Below are positions 8,368-14,328 of a stretch of 20,309 nt of DNA, one piece after another. The notes below the pieces were generated by a model. The model was given only the letters and a program-made list of their open reading frames with translations, searched no databases and was not told the DNA's origin. The DNA lies in assembly GCA_023431185.1 (NCBI GenBank), contig JAEYXS010000087.1:1-20309 (forward strand), written 5' to 3'. The position numbers and the translations under genes were made by a program. The DNA is from Verrucomicrobiota bacterium. GTDB lineage: Bacteria; Verrucomicrobiota; Verrucomicrobiia; Limisphaerales; JAEYXS01. The stretch's first letter is position 1; each line of letters begins with the position of its first letter.

Positions 8368-9105
8368 ATGGGGAGAGATCGTGAGGAGAGATTTAGAATG
8401 CAGGCCTTTACGCTCATCGAGTTGATGGTCGTGATTGCTGTCATTGGCATCATCGCCGGTCTGTTGCTGCCTGCCTTGGGACGTGCCAAAGACAAGGGGC
8501 GACAGGCCTTTTGCCGCAACAATCTCAAGCAGCTTACGCTTGCCATGGTGATGTACCACGGGGATAACAAGGACCAGTTCCCCACGCCAGGTTCCACCTC
8601 CAAATATGGCCCGCAAGATGCCGACTGGATCTGGTGGCATTACGGTCGGGAGGTCTCCAATAGTTCACTCGCGAAGTACGTGAGCGAATTCAATCCGCGA
8701 TTGTTCACTTGTCCGTCGGATTCCGTAGCACGCGATTTGCAGACCAAAGGCATATTGCCCTCCGACCCTTACCGCTACAGCTATGCGCTGACCAGTTATG
8801 ACCTTGAGGAGAACCTGTTGGATGACAAAAAGTTCAATTTGGGCATGGCCAGCATCGTCACCTTGGACAAGAAGGTGTATCCCTTCTTCACCAGCCAGAT
8901 CCGCAATCCCTCGGCCAAATTGATGTTCGTGGAGGAGGACCGTGAGACGATTGATGATTCGCGCTGGGTGCCATCTGGAGTGAAGACGAACTTGGTTTCC
9001 CCCCGCCACTCCAAGAAGGGCGTGGTGGCCTTCGCCGATGGCCACATCGAGGCGGTGCCAACTGAGTTTGGCCTGAATTTAACCCATTCTACGCCGCGAT
9101 TGTGA
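8368..9105 (+). CDS. Type II secretion/pseudopilin-like protein with H-X9-DG motif
   Basis: 245 residues. The short basic leader MGRDREERFRMQA is followed by FTLIELMVVIAVIGIIAGLLLPAL, the prepilin N-terminal cleavage/methylation segment. F14 would be the mature first residue and E18 is the conserved Glu5. Ala rather than Gly precedes the cleavage site, as I recall being common in Verrucomicrobiota. The C-terminal RHSKKGVVAFADGH holds H214, nine residues, then D224-G225: the H-X9-DG motif of a family greatly expanded in Planctomycetota and Verrucomicrobiota. CPSD at 115-118 is also typical. Function is unproven; these proteins are assumed to be processed by prepilin peptidase and exposed at the cell surface. 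The upstream exported protein may be a partner. No terminator is visible before the next promoter. Confidence 0.9.
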   Translation: MGRDREERFRMQAFTLIELMVVIAVIGIIAGLLLPALGRAKDKGRQAFCRNNLKQLTLAMVMYHGDNKDQFPTPGSTSKYGPQDADWIWWHYGREVSNSSLAKYVSEFNPRLFTCPSDSVARDLQTKGILPSDPYRYSYALTSYDLEENLLDDKKFNLGMASIVTLDKKVYPFFTSQIRNPSAKLMFVEEDRETIDDSRWVPSGVKTNLVSPRHSKKGVVAFADGHIEAVPTEFGLNLTHSTPRL

Positions 9106-9148
9106 AAATCTCTCTTTAATCACCGGAGTGAAATATTTCTCAAAAGAT

Positions 9149-9174
9149 AGTTGACTAAATAGTAAATTAAACTA
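9149..9174. promoter_or_regulatory. Candidate TetR operator 1 (upstream of tetR)
   Basis: AGTTGACTAAATAGTAAA (9149-9166) matches, at 15 of 18 bases, the reverse complement of a site just after the tetR gene. The overlapping TAGTAAATTAAACTA (9160-9174) is an inverted repeat TAGT-N7-ACTA. The site lies between the -35 and -10 elements proposed for tetR, the expected position for autorepression. Confidence 0.5.
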
Positions 9175-9178
9175 AAGT
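9151..9178 (+). promoter_or_regulatory. Candidate tetR promoter
   Basis: TTGACT (9151-9156; 5/6 match to -35) and TAAAGT (9173-9178; 4/6 match to -10) are separated by 16 bases in an AT-rich island that contrasts with the GC-rich surroundings. The operator candidate overlaps both elements. Confidence 0.4.
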
Positions 9179-9199
9179 ACTCTCAGAAACGGAAAACAT

Positions 9200-9814
9200 A
9201 TGGGACGCACGAGCGATGCAAAAGAGCGGTTGATGGAAGCAGTCCTGGAGCTGATTTGGAAAGGCTCCTACGGCAGCACCACCATCGACCTCATCTGCGA
9301 CAAGGCGGGCGTCAAGAAGGGCAGTTTCTACTACTTCTTCGAGTCCAAGGCGGATCTGGCTTCGGCGGCTTTGCTGGCAAATTGGGAAGAATATCGCCCG
9401 AAGATGGATGTGATGTTTTCACCTTCGGTTCCGGCCTTGGAACGCCTGAAGAACTACACCACGCAAACTTTCGAGAAACAGTCGGAAATGAAGTGTTCTT
9501 GCGGTTCTGTGCTGGGTTGCCCGATTTTCACGCTCGGCGCGGAGATCTGCACGCAGGACGATAAGTTGCGCCTAACGGTGCAGGACGTTTTGGGGCGATA
9601 TCGCAAGTATCTGGAGAGCACCATCCGCGATGCCCAGGCCGAAGGTTTGGCGCGGGCAGGGGACCCGGCGACGATGGCCCGTATGATCTTTGCCTATATG
9701 GAAGGCGTGATGACCCAGGCGCGCATCCATAACGACCCGGCCATCCTGAAAGATCTCTATCCGGGCATGCTGGCGATCATGGGTGCGAATGTCACGGAAG
9801 CGGTCGCGGCTTAA
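9200..9814 (+). CDS. TetR-family transcriptional regulator, NemR-like
   Basis: 204 residues. The helix-turn-helix spans about 26-48 (TTIDLICDKAGVKKGSFYYFF). The ligand-domain segment around 99-117 holds four cysteines: C99, C101, C107, C117. Against E. coli NemR, recalled from memory, GSVLGCPIFTLGAEIC aligns with GTISGCLTVKLSAEVC. C99, C107 and C117 then fall on NemR C98, C106 and C116, where C106 is the electrophile/bleach-sensing residue. The NemR Lys175 that bonds to oxidised C106 aligns with R175 here. Likely a repressor of itself and of the downstream redox operon, released by electrophiles or oxidants (inferred). An AT-rich promoter and an operator-like repeat precede it, and a second related site lies immediately after it. 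Start ATG at 9200 has only a weak GGAAA upstream. Confidence 0.88.
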   Translation: MGRTSDAKERLMEAVLELIWKGSYGSTTIDLICDKAGVKKGSFYYFFESKADLASAALLANWEEYRPKMDVMFSPSVPALERLKNYTTQTFEKQSEMKCSCGSVLGCPIFTLGAEICTQDDKLRLTVQDVLGRYRKYLESTIRDAQAEGLARAGDPATMARMIFAYMEGVMTQARIHNDPAILKDLYPGMLAIMGANVTEAVAA

Positions 9815-9833
9815 AATTTTTTTGAACTAAAAC

Positions 9834-9851
9834 TTTACTAAATGGTCAACT
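9834..9851. promoter_or_regulatory. Candidate TetR operator 2 (upstream of the redox operon)
   Basis: TTTACTAAATGGTCAACT is the reverse complement of AGTTGACCATTTAGTAAA, 15/18 identical to the tetR-proximal site but in opposite orientation. It starts 20 bases after the tetR stop and ends 17 bases before the next gene's ATG. A further ACTAAA copy sits at 9826-9831. The operon -10/-35 elements cannot be assigned with confidence. Confidence 0.5.
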
Positions 9852-9868
9852 ACACGAAAGAGCGAAAA

Positions 9869-10192
9869 ATGAACACACAAACTCAAAATCACGAAGTCAG
9901 CCAGAACTCAGTCTGCGGTCACATCGCCTCGCTCGGCGCTTGCCAGAAGGTGATCAACGCCATCGAACAGGCGCGGGAGAATTTGAAGACCAAGTTCGAC
10001 AACTTGCGCGCAGATCACGAGCACATGGTGCAGCTCGCCTTGAACGAAGCGGAAGCGCTCGCGTGGGAGACCACTTATCCGCATCTGCTGTTCCCGACCT
10101 TGGCGGAAGAGAAGGTGCAGGCGGTGAACACCTGGGCGGTGCGGCAGAACGCCGTGCGCCAGGGCCACCGGCTCACCGCCCTCGCAGCGTGA
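9869..10192 (+). CDS. Small protein of unknown function, first gene of redox operon
   Basis: 107 residues from ATG at 9869. I do not recognise the family. No signal peptide or membrane segment is visible. The sequence looks almost wholly helical: an N-terminal Asn/Gln-rich tail; SVCGHIASLGAC with two cysteines nine residues apart; then a long amphipathic stretch (INAIEQARENLKTKFDNLRA, continuing with an HEHMVQLALNEAEALAWE segment), possibly coiled coil. An in-frame ATG at 9842 lies inside the operator candidate and is judged unlikely as the start. The gene lies directly after the regulator and 50 bases before thioredoxin, so a thiol- or redox-linked accessory role is possible but unproven. 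Codon use resembles its neighbours, which supports a real gene. Confidence 0.72.
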   Translation: MNTQTQNHEVSQNSVCGHIASLGACQKVINAIEQARENLKTKFDNLRADHEHMVQLALNEAEALAWETTYPHLLFPTLAEEKVQAVNTWAVRQNAVRQGHRLTALAA

Positions 10193-10242
10193 TCCACGAA
10201 CTCAAAAATTTAGAAAACCATAACCTCAACTGAAATCGGATT

Positions 10243-10578
10243 ATGAAAAACACGATCGAACTCACGGACAAAAACTTCGAGAGCGAGGTGCTGCGATCCT
10301 CCCAGCCCGTCCTCGTGGACTTCTACGCGGACTGGTGCGGGCCGTGCAAGATGATCGCTCCCACACTGGAAGAGATCGCCGGTGAACAGGCCGGTCGCGC
10401 GAAAATCGGCAAGCTGAACGTGGACCAGTATCCGGACATCGCGCAACGCTATGACGTGCAGGCGCTGCCCACACTGCTCTACTTCCGCGATGGCGAAGTG
10501 CGCGACATCGTGCGCGGTGCCGTCGGCAAACGTGTCATCGCTTCCAAGCTGGAAGCGCTCGCCACCGTGACTGCCTGA
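10243..10578 (+). CDS. trxA: Thioredoxin
   Basis: 111 residues, the normal length for a single-domain cytoplasmic thioredoxin. The active site WCGPCK is at 31-36 (redox pair C32/C35), preceded by the buried Asp of VDFYADW. The conserved cis-proline is P76 in QALPTLLYF. The fold runs from an N-terminal beta strand (IELTDKNFESEV) to the final helix (SKLEALATV) with nothing missing. It reduces protein disulfides using electrons from thioredoxin reductase, which is not encoded here. Inside a TetR-controlled operon with an old yellow enzyme, it probably repairs thiols or resets oxidised regulators during electrophile or oxidant stress (inferred). Only a weak GGA precedes the ATG. A strong hairpin follows within 12 bases. 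Confidence 0.95.
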   Translation: MKNTIELTDKNFESEVLRSSQPVLVDFYADWCGPCKMIAPTLEEIAGEQAGRAKIGKLNVDQYPDIAQRYDVQALPTLLYFRDGEVRDIVRGAVGKRVIASKLEALATVTA

Positions 10579-10589
10579 CCTTATAACCA

Positions 10590-10619
10590 AGCGGCTGATC
10601 TCACCCGAGATCAGCCGCT
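10590..10619 (+). terminator. Hairpin between thioredoxin and SDR genes (attenuator, partial terminator or RNA-processing site)
   Basis: A perfect 12-bp stem, AGCGGCTGATCT paired with AGATCAGCCGCT, has a CACCCG loop (10602-10607). No U-tract follows (CTTCC), so complete intrinsic termination is unlikely. It could lower expression of the later genes, stabilise the upstream mRNA end, or mark a separate transcript for SDR-OYE-ADH. Confidence 0.55.
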
Positions 10620-10676
10620 CTTCCAAGACTCGAAACCAAACAACCGAACTTAGAAACTTCCAACTAAAACACACAT

Positions 10677-11441
10677 ATGAGCCAGAAACTTCAAAACAAA
10701 GTAGCCATCGTCACCGGCGGAACCAGCGGCATCGGTCGCGCTTCCGCCGTCGCCCTCGCCAAGGCGGGTGCTAAAGTCGTCGTCAGCGGACGCCGCGAAT
10801 CTGAAGGACAAGAGACCGTGCGGCAGATCGAAGCCGCAGGTGGCCAAGGTCTCTTCGTGAAGACCGATGTGGCGAACGAAGCGGATATCGCCAATCTCGT
10901 GAACAAGACCATCGAGAAATTCGGCGCGCTGCATATCGCCTTCAACAACGCCGGTATCGAAGGCAAACACGCCACCTCCGCTGAGTTCTCGGCGGAAGAG
11001 TATCAGCGCGTGTTCGATATCAATGTGAAAGGCGTGTTTAACTCACTGAAGTACCAGATCCCCGCGATCCTGAAGAGCGGCGGCGGTTCCATCATCAATA
11101 CCTCTTCCGTGCTCGGCCTCATCGGCATGCCGAACGCCGGTGTGTATGTCGCGAGCAAGCACGCGGTGATTGGTATCACGAAATCGGCCGCGCTCGAATA
11201 CGGCAAACAGGGCATCCGTGTGAACGCCATCTCTCCCGCAGTGATCCAGACGGAGATGTTTGAGCGCTTCGCGGGCGGTGCGGATTCCGAAGTCGGCAAA
11301 TACATGGCCACGCTGCACCCTATCGGGCGCATCGGCCAGCCCGATGAGATCGCGAACACCGTGGTGTTCCTCGCCTCGAACGATTCGTCCTTCATCACTG
11401 GCCAATCCATCGCCGTCGATGGCGGATTTACTGCCCAATGA
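10677..11441 (+). CDS. Short-chain dehydrogenase/reductase (classical SDR)
   Basis: 254 residues, typical of classical SDRs. The Rossmann motif TGGTSGIG is at 13-20, NNAG at 90-93, catalytic S144, Y157 and K161 (YVASK), and the usual C-terminal PEEIA-like and GG(F) segment (QPDEIANTVVFLASND, ending VDGGF). Arginines after the second strand (SGRRE, 38-41) suggest NADP(H) preference. It oxidises or reduces an alcohol/ketone pair; the substrate cannot be told from sequence. It resembles glucose-1-dehydrogenase/3-oxoacyl-ACP-reductase-type annotations, but context with an old yellow enzyme and an alcohol dehydrogenase suggests carbonyl detoxification. The leader is A/C-rich with no Shine-Dalgarno (ACACACATATG). 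The OYE gene begins 36 bases downstream. Confidence 0.93.
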   Translation: MSQKLQNKVAIVTGGTSGIGRASAVALAKAGAKVVVSGRRESEGQETVRQIEAAGGQGLFVKTDVANEADIANLVNKTIEKFGALHIAFNNAGIEGKHATSAEFSAEEYQRVFDINVKGVFNSLKYQIPAILKSGGGSIINTSSVLGLIGMPNAGVYVASKHAVIGITKSAALEYGKQGIRVNAISPAVIQTEMFERFAGGADSEVGKYMATLHPIGRIGQPDEIANTVVFLASNDSSFITGQSIAVDGGFTAQ

Positions 11442-11477
11442 TCCGAAAAATCTTAAACCCTAAAGATCTCCAGCACT

Positions 11478-12569
11478 ATGAGCCACGAAATCCTTCTCAC
11501 TCCCTTCAAGGCCGGTGCCCTTGAACTCCCGAACCGCCTCGTCATGGCCCCGCTCACGCGTGGTCGCGCCCATGCGGATGGCACGCCGCATCCGCGCATG
11601 ATCGAGTATTATCGCCAGCGCGCTTCTGCCGGTCTCATCGTCAGCGAAGCCACGGCGATTTCCGCCCAAGGTGTCGGCTGGGTGAATGCGCCACGCATCT
11701 ACACCCAGGCGCATGTGGAAGGTTGGAAGCCGGTGACGGAAGCCGTGCATGAAGCCGGCGGGCGCATCGTCCTGCAGCTCTGGCATATGGGCCGCGCCTC
11801 GCATCCGGATTTCCATAACGGCGCGTTGCCGGTATCGGCCTCGGCCATCGCCGCTCAAGGTGAGGCACATACGGCCAGCGGCAAGAAACCCTACGTGACT
11901 CCGCGTGCCTTGGAGACGGGCGAGATCGCCGGTGTCATTGAAGATTACGCCCGTGCTGCGAAGCTCGCTCGTGAAGCCGGTTTCGATGGCGTGGAGATCC
12001 ACGCGGCGAATGGCTATCTCATCGATCAATTCCTGCGCGATGGCTCCAACCAGCGCACGGATGATTACGGTGGGAGCATCGCGAACCGCAGCCGTTTCCT
12101 CTTGGAAGTGACTTCAGCTGTCGTGAGCGCCTGGTCTGGTGACCATGTCGGCGTGCGCCTCTCGCCCACGAATCCTTACAACGACATGCGCGATAGCGAC
12201 CCAGTCGCCACCTTCACACATGCGTCGAAACTGCTGAACCGTTTCAAGCTCGCTTACCTTCATGTGTTGGAAGGCGTGCCGGGCCATATGCTGGCCGGAC
12301 CGGGAGAGCGTGTGTCACCGCACATGCACAAGGCTTTCAAAGGCCCGTTCATCGCGAATGCCGGTTACGATGCCGGTTCCGCCGCGCATAGCATCAACGA
12401 AGGTGAGTCGGACCTGGTGGCCTTTGGCGTGCCCTTCATAGCCAACCCCGATCTGGTGCATCGCTATCGCGTTGGCGCGCCGCTGAATCCGCCGGATATG
12501 GCAACATTTTACGGCGGCACGGAAAAGGGCTATACTGACTACCCGGTGCTCCAACCGGTCACCGCTTAA
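11478..12569 (+). CDS. Old yellow enzyme family flavin oxidoreductase (NemA-like alkene reductase)
   Basis: 363 residues, normal for classical OYEs. The FMN-binding N-terminus contains MAPLTRGRA (23-31; the OYE LTR motif). The substrate-binding pair is H175/N178 in HAANGYLIDQFL, with Y180 next to it as the usual proton donor. RTDDYGGSIANRSRF follows, and the C-terminal phosphate-binding part includes FGVPFIANPDL. These enzymes use NAD(P)H and FMN to reduce activated C=C bonds in enals, enones, maleimides, quinones and nitro compounds. In E. coli the homologue nemA is controlled by the TetR protein NemR, and a NemR-like regulator opens this cluster. It is cytoplasmic, with no signal peptide. 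It sits between the SDR and ADH with short gaps (36 and 28 bases) and lacks a clear Shine-Dalgarno. Confidence 0.94.
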   Translation: MSHEILLTPFKAGALELPNRLVMAPLTRGRAHADGTPHPRMIEYYRQRASAGLIVSEATAISAQGVGWVNAPRIYTQAHVEGWKPVTEAVHEAGGRIVLQLWHMGRASHPDFHNGALPVSASAIAAQGEAHTASGKKPYVTPRALETGEIAGVIEDYARAAKLAREAGFDGVEIHAANGYLIDQFLRDGSNQRTDDYGGSIANRSRFLLEVTSAVVSAWSGDHVGVRLSPTNPYNDMRDSDPVATFTHASKLLNRFKLAYLHVLEGVPGHMLAGPGERVSPHMHKAFKGPFIANAGYDAGSAAHSINEGESDLVAFGVPFIANPDLVHRYRVGAPLNPPDMATFYGGTEKGYTDYPVLQPVTA

Positions 12570-12597
12570 AAACAATCCAATCCAGCATAGATAGATT

Positions 12598-13617
12598 ATG
12601 AGCGACAAGATCCGCGCCTATGGCGCCACCCAGGCTGGCGGAAAACTCTCCGCCATCGACTTCGCACCCGGTCCGCTGCGGCCGGAACAGATCGAGATCA
12701 AGGTGACGCATTGCGGCATCTGTCATTCGGATCTCTCCATGCTGGATAATGAATGGGGGCGCAGCGCGTTTCCCTTTGTTCCCGGTCATGAAGCCGTCGG
12801 CACCATCGTGGCTCTTGGCGAGCAGGCCAAGGGCTTGAAGCTCGGCCAGACCGTGGGTATCGGCTGGTTCTCCGGCAGTTGCATGTCCTGTCCGCAATGC
12901 CTCTCGGGAAATCACAACCTTTGCCCGAACGCGGAAGAGACGCTCATCGGACGTCACGGCGGCTTCGCCGAGCGGTTGCGCGCTCACTGGGCATGGGCGA
13001 CACCGCTCCCCGACAAGGTGGATGCATCGAAAGCCGGTCCGCTCTTCTGCGGCGGCATCACGGTCTTCAATCCCATCGTGCAAGCTGGCGTGAAACCGAC
13101 GGATCGCGTCGGCGTCATCGGCATCGGCGGGTTGGGACACATGGCCTTGCAATTCTTGAACAAGTGGGGCTGCGAGGTCACGGCCTTCACTACCAGCGAT
13201 TCCAAGCGGGATGAAGCCATGAAGATGGGCGCGCATAACGTCATCAACTCCAAGGATGCCGCGCAGATGAAGAAGATCGCCGGTTCGCTGGACTTCATCA
13301 TCTCCACAGTGAATGCGCCGATGGATTGGAACACCATCATCGGCGCGTTGTCGCCCAAGGGCCGCCTGCACTTCGTCGGCGCCGTGTTGGAGCCAATTCC
13401 CGTCGCCGCCTTCTCTTTGATTGGCGGACAGAAAACCATCTCCGGCTCACCGTTGGGCAGCCCGGCCACGGTGAAAACCATGCTGGATTTCAGTGCCCGT
13501 CATGGCATCGCACCCGTGACCGAGGTGTTCCCGATGTCCCGTGTGAACGACGCGTTAGACCACTTGCGTGCAGGCAAGGCCCGCTACCGCATCGTGCTCG
13601 AGGCGGATTTCAAATAA
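12598..13617 (+). CDS. Zinc-dependent alcohol dehydrogenase (MDR, COG1064/YahK-like)
   Basis: 339 residues. Catalytic zinc ligands are C39, H64 and C151, with E65 beside them (GHE motif at 63-65). The structural zinc ligands C95, C98, C101 and C109 are all present (CMSCPQC, then C). The Rossmann motif GIGGLGH is at 175-181. Length and the HCGICHSD and NEWG segments match the cinnamyl-alcohol/aldehyde-reductase-like group of medium-chain dehydrogenases, which reduce aldehydes with NADPH or oxidise alcohols. As the last gene of the cluster it would turn reactive aldehydes into alcohols, complementing the C=C reduction by the OYE. It begins 28 bases after the OYE stop without a recognisable Shine-Dalgarno and is followed by a strong terminator, marking the operon end. 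Confidence 0.95.
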   Translation: MSDKIRAYGATQAGGKLSAIDFAPGPLRPEQIEIKVTHCGICHSDLSMLDNEWGRSAFPFVPGHEAVGTIVALGEQAKGLKLGQTVGIGWFSGSCMSCPQCLSGNHNLCPNAEETLIGRHGGFAERLRAHWAWATPLPDKVDASKAGPLFCGGITVFNPIVQAGVKPTDRVGVIGIGGLGHMALQFLNKWGCEVTAFTTSDSKRDEAMKMGAHNVINSKDAAQMKKIAGSLDFIISTVNAPMDWNTIIGALSPKGRLHFVGAVLEPIPVAAFSLIGGQKTISGSPLGSPATVKTMLDFSARHGIAPVTEVFPMSRVNDALDHLRAGKARYRIVLEADFK

Positions 13618-13636
13618 TCTGCCAAGTATTTCGTGA

Positions 13637-13677
13637 AAAACCGGGCGTAAGGATTTGAGTCCTCGCCCGGTTTTCTT
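13637..13677 (+). terminator. Rho-independent terminator of the redox operon
   Basis: AAAACCGGGCG (13637-13647) pairs perfectly with CGCCCGGTTTT (13664-13674). An inner AGGA/TCCT stem (13650-13653, 13660-13663) closes the loop. T-rich TTTTCTT follows the GC stem. It begins 19 bases after the ADH stop. The flanking A-run also makes it weakly bidirectional. Confidence 0.85.
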
Positions 13678-13689
13678 CATGATAGCGGA

Positions 13690-14166
13690 ATGCAAATCCA
13701 AATCCGCGTTTACCAATCTGGCGATTTGGCTGAACTCAAACGCCTTACACTGGAAGGCTTCGAAGGCATCGCCATTGACCAAAAGGTGGAAGAGGCGTGT
13801 GGCGGAGCCTTGAACGGGCACGACTGGCGCTGGCGCAAGGCGCGGCATATCGATGACGATGTGGCGGCGAATCCGGCGGGTGTGTTCGTGGCGGAGGCAG
13901 ATGGTAAAGTGCTCGGCTACATCACCACGCGTATAGATCATGAACTGGGCAAAGGACGCATTCCGAATCTGGCGGTAGATGCTTCCACGCGCGGGCAGGG
14001 GTTAGGGCGTAAATTGATCGAGCATGCGCTCGCTTACTTCCGAGCAGAAGGCATGGAATACGCCATGATCGAGACGATGGCCTACAACGAAGTGGGCAAT
14101 CACCTTTATCCCTCCTGCGGCTTCAAAGAGGTCGGCCGCCAGATCCACTTCGCGATGAAGCTGTAG
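13690..14166 (+). CDS. GNAT-family N-acetyltransferase
   Basis: 158 residues. Motif A with the acetyl-CoA pyrophosphate loop is RGQGLGRKL (101-109), after the strand IPNLAVDAST. Motif B is NEVGNHLYPSCGFKEVGR (133-150), with the typical Tyr and GF pair. The N-terminal IRVYQSGDLAELKRL and the FVAEADGKVLGYI strand complete the fold. It transfers an acetyl group from acetyl-CoA to an amine; the acceptor is not predictable. It lies after the redox-operon terminator, so it has its own promoter (not identified) or depends on read-through. Its last codon and TAG stop (14164-14166) fall inside the left end of a palindromic repeat. Confidence 0.92.
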   Translation: MQIQIRVYQSGDLAELKRLTLEGFEGIAIDQKVEEACGGALNGHDWRWRKARHIDDDVAANPAGVFVAEADGKVLGYITTRIDHELGKGRIPNLAVDASTRGQGLGRKLIEHALAYFRAEGMEYAMIETMAYNEVGNHLYPSCGFKEVGRQIHFAMKL

Positions 14167-14277
14167 CGCAGGTCGGTGACCTGCTGTGTCGCCGACTGGC
14201 AGCCGGCAGAAGCTAGGCTATTTCAGGGCACGCAGATCACCGATCTGCGACGCGGCAGACTGACAGTCTGCGCTACA
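14162..14277. repeat. Mosaic palindromic repeat with four variable-arm hairpins
   Basis: A 116-bp element is bounded by a perfect 10-bp inverted repeat, TGTAGCGCAG (14162-14171) and CTGCGCTACA (14268-14277). Inside are four 7-bp hairpins with 3-base loops at 14168-14184, 14191-14207, 14232-14248 and 14255-14271. Three arms begin GCAG (one GCCG); the next three bases differ but stay paired, apart from one A-C mismatch in the second. The two halves are inverted copies of one layout: end sequence, hairpin, NGNGTC linker, hairpin, with hairpin centres 23 bases apart in each half. It encodes nothing and lies between converging genes. I recall similar TGTAGCGCAG repeats between genes of Verrucomicrobiota, but cannot check this. 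Confidence 0.8.
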
Positions 14278-14305
14278 AAAAGAAAAAGGCGGCCCGCAGG
14301 CCGCC
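14277..14305 (-). terminator. Rho-independent terminator of the beta-propeller gene
   Basis: On the minus strand GGCGGCC-loop(4)-GGCCGCC (14288-14305) is followed by TTTTTCTTTTT. It starts 23 bases after the stop codon at 14329. It abuts the mosaic repeat on its far side. Confidence 0.85.
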
Positions 14306-14328
14306 ATTCTGAACTGTATGTCGCCTGT

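Noticed and set aside
9842..9868. Earlier ATG for the 107-residue protein
   Set aside because: This ATG is part of the operator-like repeat, and starting there would leave almost no room for a leader between a promoter in this island and the start codon. The ATG at 9869 is preferred, although not proven.
10662..10670. Third operator half-site AACTAAAAC before the SDR gene
   Set aside because: It shares nine bases with the region near operator 2, but lacks the GTTGAC half and lies in a generally A-rich leader, so chance is likely.
9200..13617. Biosynthetic gene cluster
   Set aside because: There is no polyketide, peptide, terpene or RiPP core enzyme and no tailoring or export set; the regulator and enzymes fit stress detoxification better.
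14162..14277. CRISPR-like array
   Set aside because: The units are short variable hairpins in two inverted halves with unequal spacing and no unique spacers; no cas genes are nearby.
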